Assembly: GCA_963848475.1 (NCBI GenBank)
Contig: CAWKDW010000016.1
Span: 1 to 64,000, forward strand
DNA: 64,000 nucleotides
Direction: 5' to 3'
DNA from: Solirubrobacter sp963848475
GTDB taxonomy: Bacteria; Actinomycetota; Thermoleophilia; Solirubrobacterales; Solirubrobacteraceae
The position numbers and the translations under genes were made by a program. This document shows positions 17,291 to 27,900 of this stretch, piece after piece. The notes under the pieces are model-generated. The model made no database searches and had not been told where the DNA came from. It saw nothing but the letters and a program-made list of their open reading frames with translations. How positions within the stretch are numbered: position 1 is the stretch's first letter; every line of letters starts with the position of its first letter.

Positions 17291-17938
17291 ATGGTCACCG
17301 CCACCGAGCGACGGAGCTTTTCGGTGCTCGATCCCGCGGACGGAACCGTGATCGACTGGGTCGCGGCCGCCGAGCCGGAGGACGCGATCGCCGCGGTCGA
17401 CGCCGCACAGGTTTCCGCGGAGGACTGGGCCTCGCGCGCCCCTCGCGAGCGCGCGGAGATCCTCAGGCGGGCGTTTGAAGCGATGACGGCGCGCGGCGCG
17501 CGCGAGAAGGTCGAGCAGCTCGTGGGCGACGCGCTGGAGCGCGGCGCGCGCATTCGCACCGGCGGGGCGTCGCTCCCCGGACCGGGGTTCGTCTACGAAC
17601 CGACGGTGCTCGATCGCGTCGCGCACGGCAGCGCGATCCTCTCCGAGGACGTCTTCGGCCCGGTCGCCCCCGTGATGACCTTCGAGGACGAGGACGAGGC
17701 GATCGCTCTGGCCAACGATCACGAGTACGGTCTCGTGGCCTTCGTCTTCAGCCGCGATCTGCGCCGCGCGATGGCGGTCGGCGAGGAGATCGAGACCGGC
17801 ATGGTCGGCCTCGACCGCGGCGTAGTCTCCAATCCTGCGGCGCCGTTTTGCGGCGCCAAGCAGAGTGGGCTCGGGCGCGAGGGTGGCCACCACGGCCTCT
17901 TCGAATTCCTCGAACCGAAGTACTTCGCGTTCGACTGA
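17291..17938 (+). pseudogene. internally deleted aldehyde dehydrogenase (succinate-semialdehyde dehydrogenase type)
   Basis: A 215-residue frame that joins the first ~75 residues of an aldehyde dehydrogenase (SFSVLDPADGTVIDWV ... RAEILRRAFEAMTAR) to its last ~140 (REKVEQLVGDALERGARI ... GREGGHHGLFEFLEPKYFAF). About 250 residues are missing, including the NAD-binding core, the general-base Glu and the catalytic Cys, so it cannot be an active dehydrogenase. The join lies in a GCGCGCGG-type run at about 17490-17508, consistent with a slip deletion or an assembly collapse. 'PFCGAKQSG' has Cys where GabD-type enzymes have Gly. The ATG at 17291 is the first in frame. It starts the plus-strand cluster, 47 bp before the DJ-1 gene. 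Confidence 0.75.
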
Positions 17939-17985
17939 TCCCACGACCTATCACGATCTTGCAAGGACAACTGGAGGGAGGTTCC

Positions 17986-18552
17986 GTGTCTCAGAAAGTG
18001 CTCGTGCTCGTCGGCGACGCCGCCGAAGAGCTCGACGCGATGTACCCGATCTACCGTCTGCGGGAGGCCGGCTACATCGCTGATGTGGCTGCGCTCACGA
18101 CCCGTGAGGTGCAGCTCGTCATCCACGATTTCGATCCCAACTCGGACGCGTACACCGAGAAGAACGGCCGCAAGCTGCCGGTCGACCTCGCGTTCGCGGA
18201 CGTCGACCCGTCCGAGTACGTGGCGCTCGTCATCCCGGGCGGGCGCGCCCCGGAGTACATCCGCCTCGACGCCGACGTGCGCCGGATCACGGAGTACTTC
18301 TTCGAGCACGACCTCCCGGTCGGCACGATCTGCCACGGCCCCCAGGTCCCGGCGGTCTACGGGCTGCTCAAGGGCCGGAAGACGGCGGCCTTCCCGCCGC
18401 TGTGGGGCGACATGGCGAACGCCGGCGCGATCCTCGTCGACGCGCCCGACGTCGTCGACGGGAACATGGTCTCGTGCCGGGGCTGGCCGGACATGCCGGA
18501 GTGGTCGCGCGCGTTCATGAACGTGCTCGAGCGCGCCGCCGTCCCCGCCTGA
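17986..18552 (+). CDS. DJ-1/PfpI family protein (type 1 glutamine amidotransferase-like)
   Basis: A 188-residue single-domain DJ-1/PfpI protein. The opening KVLVLVGDAAEELDAMYPIYRLREAG carries the acidic residue that pairs with the nucleophile. The nucleophile elbow is TICHGPQV (Cys about residue 109) and PGGRAPEY is the conserved 'PGG' turn. A ~25-residue insertion with IHDFDPNSDAYTEKNGRKLPVDL is like the PfpI subgroup. Members act as proteases, glyoxalases or deglycases; which applies is not evident. The start is GTG at 17986, with GGAGGGAG five bases upstream. It ends 4 bp before the hydrolase gene. Confidence 0.88.
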   Translation: MSQKVLVLVGDAAEELDAMYPIYRLREAGYIADVAALTTREVQLVIHDFDPNSDAYTEKNGRKLPVDLAFADVDPSEYVALVIPGGRAPEYIRLDADVRRITEYFFEHDLPVGTICHGPQVPAVYGLLKGRKTAAFPPLWGDMANAGAILVDAPDVVDGNMVSCRGWPDMPEWSRAFMNVLERAAVPA

Positions 18553-18556
18553 GCAT

Positions 18557-19312
18557 ATGTACGACGGAGGCTCCGGGCCGGCCGTGCTGCTGTTGCACGG
18601 CTCCGGCCCGGGGACCACGTCGGCGGCCTGGACGCCGCTGATCGCCGCACTGGAGCCGCACCACCGCGTGATCGCACCGGACCTACTCGGGTTCGGCGAG
18701 AGCGAATTGCCGGCGGGGTCGCTGCGAGCGGCGTGGACGTCGCAGGCGGCCGCGGTGCTCGACGAGCTTGGGATCGACGAATGCGCCGTGGTCGGCAACT
18801 CGGCCGGCGGCGCGGTCGCGTTCTCGCTCGCGTGCGCGCGCCCGAGGGCCGTCCGCCGCGTCGTCGCCGTCGGCTCGATGGGCCATCCGATGGCCCTTCC
18901 CCCGGGGCTCGACGAGCTATGGGGCTACGAGCCCAGCCGCGAGGCGGCGAAGAGCCTGATCGAGCTGCTCAACCACGATCCGCTGGCGGCGACGCCGGAG
19001 GCGATCGAGGCGCGCCTGGCGGCGACGCTCGCCCAACCGCACTTCTCCACGCTCTTCCCGGCCCCGCGCCAGCGTTGGGTCGACGACCTGTCGCTCTCGC
19101 CTGAAGAGCTGGCCGCGATCGCCGTGCCGGTGCTCCTCGTGCATGGCGCGCAGGACCGCGTCGTGCCCCTCGAGGACGGCGCGCTGGCGCTGCTGCACCT
19201 TTTCCCTGACGTCCGTGCGCACGTGTTCGGTGGCTGCGGCCACGCGAGCCCACTGGAGCGCACCGACGAATTCAACCGTCTTGTGACCACTTTCCTGGAG
19301 ACCGACCGATGA
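18557..19312 (+). CDS. alpha/beta hydrolase (meta-cleavage product hydrolase-like)
   Basis: A 251-residue serine hydrolase. Motifs are LLLHGSGPGTTSAA (oxyanion loop, close to the C-C bond hydrolases of meta-cleavage pathways), DLLGFGESE, the nucleophile elbow GNSAGG (Ser about residue 82), the acid in VHGAQDRVVPLEDG and the His in GCGHASPLER. There is no signal peptide. It overlaps the next gene by 4 bp (ATGA). With the neighbouring alcohol and aldehyde dehydrogenase genes this looks like a small catabolic cluster. The true substrate is not identifiable, and MhpC/XylF-like activity is only a suggestion. Confidence 0.85.
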   Translation: MYDGGSGPAVLLLHGSGPGTTSAAWTPLIAALEPHHRVIAPDLLGFGESELPAGSLRAAWTSQAAAVLDELGIDECAVVGNSAGGAVAFSLACARPRAVRRVVAVGSMGHPMALPPGLDELWGYEPSREAAKSLIELLNHDPLAATPEAIEARLAATLAQPHFSTLFPAPRQRWVDDLSLSPEELAAIAVPVLLVHGAQDRVVPLEDGALALLHLFPDVRAHVFGGCGHASPLERTDEFNRLVTTFLETDR

Positions 19313-20521
19313 CCGACTTCGCCATCCTGCGCGCCCCGTCCCAGGTGCTCTTCGGGACCGGGATGGCCGCGGCCGCCGGCCGCGTCGCCGCGGACTACGG
19401 CCGCCGCGTGCTCGTCTGCACCGACTGCGACGATCGCCGGCACACCCGGGTTCGCGACGGTCCGCGACTCGCTCGACGAGGCCGGCCTGGAGCTCGCGAT
19501 CTTCAGCGACGCCGTCGTCGACGTCCCGCGCGGGGCGATCGACGCCGCCGTCGCGCTCGGCCGCGAGCACGCTCCCGACGTGATCGTCGCCGTCGGCGGC
19601 GGCAGCGTGATCGACCTGGCCAAGGTCACCGCCCTCCTGCTCGCGCATGGCGGGAACCTCGAGGACTACTACGCCGTGCAGTCCGTACCCGGCCCGGTCC
19701 TGCCGCTGATCGCGCTGCCGACCACGGCCGGAACCGGTTCGGAGGCGACACCGGTCTCGGTCATCACCGACCCGGCCACGGAGATGAAGATCGGCGTCGC
19801 CAGCCCGCACCTGATCCCGCGCCACGCGATCTGCGACCCGCTGCTGACGCTCGGCGCGCCCGCCACCGTCACCGCGCACTCCGGCATCGACGCGCTCTCG
19901 CACGCGATCGAGGCCTACATGTCCGCTCGCGAGGAGCCGACGGTGGACCTCGTCCTCGGCCGCCCGCAGGTCGGCAAGAACCTGCTCTCCGACACGCTCG
20001 CGCTGACCGCCGCCGGCTACATCGCCCGTAACCTGGAGCGTGCCGTCGAGGACGGCGACGATCTGCAGGCGCGCACCGGGATGCTCTACGGCAGCCTGCT
20101 CGCCGGCATCGCCTTCGGCAACTCCGGCGTCGCCGCCGCGCACGCGCTGCAGTTCGCCGTCGGCGCCGCGACCCACACCTCGCACGGCCTCGGCACCGGA
20201 CTGCTGCTGCCCTACGTGATGGAGTTCAACCGGCCCGTCCGCGGGATCGCGCTGGCCGCGCTGGCGAGCGAGATGGGCAGCCCGGGCGATCCTGTCGACC
20301 ACGTCCACGAACTCGGCCTGCAGATCGGCCTGCCGGCCTCGCTGGCCGAGATCGGCGTCGCCCAGAGCGATCTGCGTGGCATGGCCGAGGCGTCGGTGAA
20401 GATCAAACGGCTGATCGACAACAACCCGCGGCCGCTGGACGCCGACGCGCTGGAAGCGATCCTGGACGCGGCATGGCACGGCGACCCCGCGCGGTTGCGT
20501 GCCGGGCTCGCTACCGCCTGA
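19309..20521 (+). CDS. iron-containing (group III) alcohol dehydrogenase (apparent frameshift)
   Basis: After removal of one surplus base near 19426, a 403-residue Fe-ADH. The N-terminal Rossmann-like part begins FAILRAPSQVLFGTGMA and continues VIVAVGGGSVIDLAKVTA and IALPTTAGTGSEATPVSVITD, the nucleotide-binding core. The metal site follows the family pattern: Asp and His in SGIDALSHAIEAY (residues about 196-208) and two His further on in GVAAAHALQFAVG and ATHTSHGLGTGLLLPYVME. It oxidises or reduces a small alcohol or aldehyde, perhaps the product of the hydrolase it overlaps. A strong two-way terminator follows the stop. Confidence 0.85.
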
Positions 20522-20526
20522 CGGCC

Positions 20527-20575
20527 GGGGTGCTGCACGAACCTTCCACCTGTAGGAGGGTTCGTGCAGCACCCC
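20527..20575. terminator. bidirectional hairpin terminator between convergent units
   Basis: Perfect 17-base arms (20527-20543 and 20559-20575), extendable by four more pairs including one G.T wobble, around a short loop at 20548-20554. It lies between the alcohol dehydrogenase stop (20521) and the GntR stop (20580), so it can end both transcripts. There is no clear T tract, as is common in high-GC actinobacteria. Confidence 0.75.
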
Positions 20576-20579
20576 TCCC

Positions 20580-21224
20580 CTACGGCGCCTGCGTGAGGTC
20601 GCGGACGGCGCGCTCGAGGTGCTGGGTCATGCGCGCCTCGGCGGCGGCGACGTCGCCGGTCTCGAGAACCTCGAGCACCTCGTGGTGCTCGAGGCCGATC
20701 TCCTTGGGCGACGCCCAGCTCGGGCGCAGCTGCGCCACGCAGAGCCGGATCTCGCCGCTCAGGGCGCCGTAGAGCCGCTCCAGACGGGGCGAGCCGACCG
20801 CGGTCACGAGCGCCTCGTGGAACGCGCCGTCGCCGGCCACCACCTCGCTCCAGCCGGCGTCGTCGGGCAGCTCCTCCATGCGCGCGATCGCCTCGCGGGC
20901 GCCGTCGAGCGAGACGTCGCGCTCGAGCACGGCGCGGACCACGAGGCACTCGAGCGGGATGCGCACGGAGAACAGGTCGGTGATCTCCTCGCGCGTGAGC
21001 ACGGGGATGTGGGCGCTGCGGTTGGGCTCGCGCACCAGCAGACCCTCGTGGCAGAGGGTCTGGATCGCCGCGCGAACGGTCGGGCGGGCGACGCCGAACT
21101 CGGCGGCGAGGTCCAGCTCGGGAAGACGCACACCGGGCTCGATCTTGCCGTCGAGGATCCGGGCGCGCAGTGAGACGACCACTGCCTCGGTCGTCGAGAT
21201 CGGCCTGATCGCGAGTCCGCTCAT
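20580..21224 (-). CDS. GntR-family regulator, FadR/FCD subfamily
   Basis: A 214-residue repressor. The N-terminal winged helix is typical (VSLRARILDGKIEPGVRLPELDLAAEFGVARPTVRAAIQTLCHEGLL). The C-terminal all-helical FCD ligand domain carries FSVRIPLECLVVRAV, FHEALVTAVGSPRLERLYGAL and the metal/ligand His of LEHHEVLEVLETGD, then MTQHLERAV. Such regulators sense small acids such as lactate, glycolate or aromatic acids. The ATG at 21224 shares one base with the stop of the HAD-like gene upstream (TGATG), so the pair is translationally coupled. It may control the convergent catabolic cluster or the divergent 22-29.5 kb gene. Confidence 0.9.
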   Translation of the reverse strand: MSGLAIRPISTTEAVVVSLRARILDGKIEPGVRLPELDLAAEFGVARPTVRAAIQTLCHEGLLVREPNRSAHIPVLTREEITDLFSVRIPLECLVVRAVLERDVSLDGAREAIARMEELPDDAGWSEVVAGDGAFHEALVTAVGSPRLERLYGALSGEIRLCVAQLRPSWASPKEIGLEHHEVLEVLETGDVAAAEARMTQHLERAVRDLTQAP

Positions 21225-21829
21225 CAGGCCGCCACCGCCGCCTGCATCTCGATCGGCGCGAGGTTCGCGACACCCAGCGCGCGCACCTCGGGTCGCCATG
21301 CATCGAGCGCACCGGCGACGCCGGAGAGCGCGACCGCGCGAATGCCCAGCGCACGTGCTTCGTCGCGGCGCCGCTCCGAAGCGGTGACGTAGAGCACGCG
21401 CTCCAAGGGCACGCCGACGCGGCGCGGATTGAGATCCGGCACGACGGCCTCGAACGCGGCACCGAACAGATACAGCGCGCCGGGGCTCTCGCCGCGGGAG
21501 ACGGCGACCACGCGCCTTCCGGAGCGGACGGCGAGTGCCACGGCCTCGCTAGCGCCGCGCACCGGGCGCGCCATCGCGACCACGCGCGCGAGCGACTCGT
21601 CGCCGCTCTCCTCACCGCGATACCCGCGTTCGCGGGCCAGGCGCTCGAACCCGCGGGCCAGACCGTGACCGTCCGCCAGCCGCTCCACGCGCCGGCGCAG
21701 TTCGGCTCCTCGATCGAGCGGGCTCTCACCGTTTCGGCGGGCCAGTTCGTAGGCCACCGCCTCTATCGCGCCTGCCCAATCCAACAGCGTGCCGCGGCAC
21801 GCGAATGCGACAACTTCGATCTCCTCCAT
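21224..21829 (-). CDS. HAD-superfamily protein lacking the nucleophilic Asp (probable pseudoenzyme)
   Basis: A 201-residue protein laid out like haloacid-dehalogenase/phosphonatase-type HAD enzymes. It has an N-terminal motif-I segment (VVAFACRGTLLDWAGAIEAV), a helical cap and a C-terminal core (VPLERVLYVTASERRRDEARALGIRAVALS). The usual F-D-x-x-G-T-L-x-D has become F9-A10-C11-R12-G13-T14, so the phosphoryl-accepting Asp is gone. The motif IV acidic pair is also replaced (TASERRRDE). It is therefore unlikely to be a phosphatase. It is upstream of, and coupled to, the GntR regulator, so a ligand-binding or accessory regulatory role is possible. Confidence 0.7.
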   Translation of the reverse strand: MEEIEVVAFACRGTLLDWAGAIEAVAYELARRNGESPLDRGAELRRRVERLADGHGLARGFERLARERGYRGEESGDESLARVVAMARPVRGASEAVALAVRSGRRVVAVSRGESPGALYLFGAAFEAVVPDLNPRRVGVPLERVLYVTASERRRDEARALGIRAVALSGVAGALDAWRPEVRALGVANLAPIEMQAAVAA

Positions 21830-21845
21830 GACGCCAAAACCTATC

Positions 21846-21885
21846 TTGTAAGACAGTCATACACAACCCGTGGGGTTCATGTATG
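21846..21885. promoter_or_regulatory. GntR-like half-palindrome and adjacent imperfect dyad in divergent region
   Basis: Between the HAD/GntR pair (start 21829, minus) and the GSDH/ThuA gene (start 21960, plus) there is TTGTAAGACAG at 21846-21856, one base off the FadR-type consensus TNGTNNNACNA. Next to it is an imperfect dyad, CATACACAACC with GGTTCATGTATG, at 21858-21885. Its place 17-56 bp upstream of the GntR operon start suits autoregulation. Assignment is by motif resemblance only. Confidence 0.4.
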
Positions 21886-21959
21886 CTCGCGACAATCAGC
21901 TCAAAGCACCGGAACCTTGCACGGGCTTTCGATGGGTCATTTGAGCGAGGAGAGATTCG

Positions 21960-24900
21960 ATGGGTCGGAGGAGCAAGGAAGCGCTGACCGCAATCGTGGT
22001 GGCGCTATTGGTCGTTCTCGGATGGGCCGGCACCGCCGCAGCGCAGGATCCAGTCGCAGCGGACTTCCAGAAGGTCACGTTGGACGAGAACACGCAGAAC
22101 CCGATGGAACTCGATGTCGCCCCCGACGGGCGCGTCTTCTACATCGAGCGCGATGGACGGCTGATGATCTGGAAGCCGAACACGCAGCAAACCGTGACCG
22201 CGGGCACGGTCCCGGTCACGACGAGCCAGGAGAACGGCCTGCTCGGCCTCCAGCTCGCACCAGACTTCGCGTTCAGCAACTGGGTCTACCTCTTCTACTC
22301 CCAGCTGCCCGACAACACCAACACCCAGATCATCGCGCGCTTCAAGGTCAACGGCGACACGCTCGACCTCGGCTCCGAGCAGCGCATCCTCACCTTCCAG
22401 CACCAGCGCGCGCAGTGCTGCCACTCCTCGGGCTCGCTGTACTTCGGCCCCGACGGCAGCCTCTACATCTCCACGGGCGACAACACGAACCCGTATGACT
22501 CGAGCGGCTTCAACCCGATCGACGAGCGCGCGGGCCGCGAAGCCTGGGACGCCCAGCGCACCGCCGGCAACACGAACGACCTCAGCGGCAAGATCCTGCG
22601 GATCAAGCCGATGGAGATCCCGCTCGGCACGCCCGGTGTGAACACGACCTACACGATCCCGGCCGGCAACCTCTTCGACGAAGCACTGGACACGACCAAC
22701 AAGACCCGGCCGGAGATCTTCGGCATGGGCTTCCGCAACCCGTTCCGCTTCACGGTCGATCCTGAAACGGGCTGGGTCCTGATGGGTGACTACGGGCCTG
22801 ACGCCAGCACCGGCAACGCCAACCGCGGCCCGCAGGGCAGCGTGGAATGGAACGTGCTGTCGAGCTCGGGCAACTACGGCTGGCCCTACTGCATCCGCGA
22901 CAACACGGCCTACAACGACTACAACTTCGCCACCTCGACCTCGGGCGCCAAGTTCAACTGCGCCGCCCCGGTCAACGACTCGCCCAACAACACCGGCCTC
23001 ACGAACCTGCCGGCCGCCAAGGGCGCCTCGATGTGGATGGGCTTCTCCGAGCAGGACCCGCGCTTCACGGGCCTCGGCACCGGCGGCGCCCCGATGGGCG
23101 GGCCGCGCTACCACTACGACCCGACGCTGCAGTCGGCGCGCAAGTTCCCCCAGTTCTACGACGACAAGTGGTTCATCGGCGAGTGGAACAACGGCTGGAT
23201 CAAGACTGCGAACCTCGACGCTTCCGGCGCGGTGAGCCGCGTCGACGCCTTCGCCAGGGGCACGGGCTACAAGCGCCCCATGGACCTCGACTTCGGTCCT
23301 GACGGCGCGCTCTACGTGATCGAGTGGGGCTCGGGCTTCAACGGCAACAACGCCGACTCCGGCGTCTACCGCATCGACTACCTCAAGGGCGACCAGAACC
23401 CGACCGCGCACGCCGAAGCCACGCCCACCGAGGGCCTGGCTCCGCTGACGGTGAACTTCTCCAGCGCCGGCTCGGCCGACCCCGAGGGCACGGCCATCAC
23501 CTACGCCTGGGACTTCGGCGACGGCGGGACCTCGACGCAGGCCAACCCGTCGCACGTCTTCACCGCCAACGGCTCCTACCAGGTCAAGCTCACCGTCTCC
23601 GACGCGGGCGGCCTGACCGGCGTCTCCAACACGGTCGTCACCGTGGGCAACCGCTCGCCCGTCGTGACCATCGAGATCCCGGAGGACGGCCAGATCGCGT
23701 CGTTCACCGACAAGGTGCCCTACACCATCAAGGTCACCGATCCCGAGGACGGGACGACCGGCGCCGGCATCTCCTGCAGCGACGTCCAGGTCACGGTCTC
23801 CCTCGGCCATGACCAGCACGCCCACGGCCTCTCGCAGACCACGGGCTGCACCGGAACGTTCTCGACCGGCCTGACTGCCGGCCACGGTTCCGAGGCCAAC
23901 ACGTTCACCGTGCTCGGCGTCGCCTACACCGACAAGGGCGGGCCGGCCGGCATCGCGCCGCTGACCGGCCGCGCGCAGGCCATCCTGCAGCCCAAGACCA
24001 AGCAGGCGGAGTTCTTCGCCTCCACGGGCCGGCTGCCCAACACGGCGACGACCGGCGCCGCCGGCGCGTCGACGGAGAACACCACCGACGTCCTCGGCGG
24101 CGGGCTGAACCTGACCGCGCTCGAGGACGGCGACTTCGTCTCCTACACGCCGGTCAACCTCAAGCGCATCTCGGCGCTGCGCTTCCGCGTGGCGAGCGCG
24201 ACCAACACGGGCTCGATCCAGGTCCGCCTGGACTCCCCCACCGGCACGCTCGTGGCCGAGACCGGCCAGATCAGCGCAACCGGCGCCGCCCAGACCTACA
24301 AGACCGTCGAACTGCCGATCACGGCTCCGACGGGCACGCACGAGCTGTTCCTCGTGTTCCGCAACCCGGGCGCGAGCGGCTCGCTGCTGAACCTCAACCA
24401 GTTCGAGTTCGTCGGCCAGGGCGCCGCCGCCACGGCGCCGCCCACGGTCTCCGTGAACGCGATTCCGCCCTCCGGCGCGGCGCCGCTGAACGTCGTCTTC
24501 GACTCGACCGCAACGGACCCCGACGGTTCCGGCGCGCTCACGTACTCGTGGGACTTCGGTGATGGCACCGCGAGCTCATCGCAGGCCGACCCGAGCCACG
24601 TCTACGCGGCCTCCGGACCCTACGTCGCGACGCTCTCGGTGACCGACAGCGACGGCGGCCAGACCGTGGTCCAGACGCCGATCAGCGTCTCGGCGAGCGT
24701 CGGGCAGTGCCCGACGGGCTTCCGTGACGACTTCAACGGCGCCGACCTGGCCGCCGGCTGGAGCGTCGTCCGGCGTGACCAGTCGCTGCAGGTGGCCAAC
24801 GGCGTGGTGTCGATCCCGACCCAGGCCGGCGACCTCTACCAGACCGCCAACAGCGCCAAGAACATCGTGCTGCGCCCGGCCCCGACCGGCGCCTTCACGA

Positions 24901-27900
24901 TCGTGTCGAAGATCAACCACAAGGGCCTGGTGCAGTACCAGCAGGCCGGCATCATCGTCTACGGCGACGACGACAACTACATCAAGCTCGACCGCACCGC
25001 GACCAACACCGCGGCCAACGCGAACACCGAGTTCTTCGAGTACATCCAGGAGGTCGCCGGTACGCCGCGCAACGCCACGGCGGACCACACCGCGAACCTG
25101 GCCGCGGGCTTCGCGCAGGACTTCTACCTGCGGATCACCTACAACGGCACCACGCTCGTGGGCGCCTACTCGACCGACAACCAGAACTGGACCAACGTCG
25201 GCCAGTCCTCCACGGCACTGCCCGCGAACCCCCAGATCGGGTTCTTCGCGCTCTCCAACGCGGCCACCACCGCGGTGACGCCGACGTTTGACTGGTTCAC
25301 CCTCGACGGCCCGAACGTGCCGCCGGATCCGACGTGCGTGCCCGGCGCGGGCGCGAACGCCGACCCGGTCATCTCGACCGCCTCGGCCGACCCCGTGTTC
25401 GGCGTCGCCCCGCTGCCCGTGAACTTCACGGCGGCCGCGACCGACAGCGACGGGGACCCGCTGACGTACCGGTGGGACTTCGACGGCGACGGGTCCTACG
25501 ACGCGACGGGCGCGTCCGCGAGCACGACCTACGCGAGCGGCGGCGCCAAGAACGCTCGCGTCACCATCACCGACGGCAAGGGCGGCGTCGCCACCCGCGT
25601 CGTCGCCGTCACGGTCCTGGCCAAGGACTCCGACACGGCCCGCTTCCGCGCGCTCGTGTTCTCCAAGACGGCCGCGTTCCGGCACGACTCGATCCCGCAG
25701 GGCATCGCGGCGATCCAGGCGCTCGGAACCAGCAAGAACTTCCAGGTCGACGCGACCGAGGACGCGACCTGGTTCCGCGACGACATCCTCAGCCACTACG
25801 ACACGGTGATCTTCCTGTCGACCACCGGTGACGTGCTGACCGATCCCCAGCAGGCGGCCTTCGAGCGGTTCATCCGCGCCGGCGGCGGCTACGTGGGCAT
25901 CCACTCGGCGGCGGACACCGAGTACGGCTGGCCCTGGTACGGCCAGTTGGTGGGCGCGTACTTCCGCAACCACCCCAACGGCACCCCGACGGCGACGACC
26001 GTCGTCGAGGACACGACCGACCCGTCGACGGCCGGAATCCCGGCCCGCTGGACGCGCGACGACGAGTGGTACAACTTCCAGTCGCCGGTCAACCCGGTCG
26101 TCAACGGCGGCGGAAACGACTACAACCCGCGCGATACGGCGGGCATCCACGTCCTGTTGACGATGGACGAGTCCACCTACGTCGAGAACGACGGCTCCGA
26201 CGGCGTCGACGACGACCATCCGATCGCCTGGTGCCACCGCTATGACGGCGGTCGCTCCTGGTACACCGGCATCGCCCACACGCAGGCTTCGTTCTCGGAG
26301 CCGACGATGCTCAACCACATCAACGCGGGCATCGAGATCACCGCGGGCGTCACGGCCTCCGCGGCCTGCGGCAAGACGACGACGGCCAACCAGAACCCGA
26401 CCGTCAGCGTCGTCCGCACCCCGTCCGGCGGCGTCACCGTCGGCACCTCGGTCGCGTTCACCGCGACGGGCTCTGACCCCGACGGCGACACGCTCACGTA
26501 CTCGTGGGACTTCGGCGACGGCGGCACCTCCAGCGCCCAGAACCCGGCGCACACCTACGCAACGGCGGGCACCTTCGCCGCCACGGTCACGGTGTCCGAC
26601 GGCAAGGGCGGGACCGGGACGGCCACCTCGACGGTGATCGTCACCACCGCCAACCGCGATCCGTCGGTGACGGCGGCGCGCACCCCGGCCGGCAACACCA
26701 CGACCGGGACCGCGATCGCGTTCACCGCGACCGGCACCGATCCGGACGGCGACACGCTCACGTACGCGTGGGACTTCGGGGACACCACGTCCTCGACGTC
26801 GCAGAACCCGTCCAAGACGTACACCACGCCGGGCACCTACACCGCCAAGGTGACGGTCTCCGACGGCAAGGGCGGCAGCGCCAACGCCTCCCTGACGGTG
26901 ATCGTCACGCAGGCCAACCGCAACCCGACCGTGGTCGCCTCGCGCACCCCGGCGGGGAGCGTCACCACCGGCACGGCGATCGCCTTCACGGCGACCGGCA
27001 CCGATCCGGACGGCGACACGCTCACGTACGCGTGGGCCTTCGGCGACACGACGTCCTCGACGGCGCAGAACCCGTCGAAGACGTACACCCAGGCGGGGAC
27101 GTTCACCGCCACGGTGACGGTGTCCGACGGCAAGGGCGGCACGGGGAACGCGACCGTGCCGGTGACCGTCATCGCCGCGACTTGCGGCACCGGGTCGGGC
27201 TACCGCGACGACTTCGACGGCACCGCCCTCGGGGCCGGCTGGAGCGTCATCCGCGGTGACGCCAGCTTGACGGTCGGGGGCGGCCTGCTGTCGATCCCGA
27301 CGCAGGCCGGCGACCTCTACCAGACCACCAACACGGCCAAGAACATCGTGCTGCGCACGGCTCCGACCGGCGCCTTCACGATGACGGCCAAGATCAACCA
27401 CAAGGGCCTGGTGCAGTACCAGCAGGCCGGAATCATCGTCTACAACGACGACAACAACTACGTCAAGCTCGACCGCACCGCGACCAACAGCGCGACCGCG
27501 GCGAACACGGAGTTCTTCGAGTTCATCGAGGAGATCAACGCCACCGCCCGCAACGCGACCGCGGACCACACGTCCAACCTCGCGTCGACGTTCCCGCAGG
27601 ACTTCTACGTGCGGATCGTCAGCAACGGGACGACCCTGACGGGTCAGTACTCCACCGACGGCGCCACGTGGACCCAGGCCGGACGCGTCTCGACCGGTAT
27701 CCCGGCGAACGCCAAGGTCGGCGTCTACGCGCTCTCCAACGCGGCGACCACCCAGGTGACGCCGACGTTCGACTGGTTCACGCTCACCGGCGCGAACGTG
27801 CCGGACACCCCGTGCCTCAACGCCGCACCGACGGTGACGGCGGCTCGCACACCGACGGGCAACGTGCGCGTGGGCGTGCCGGTGGCCTTCACGGCCGCCG

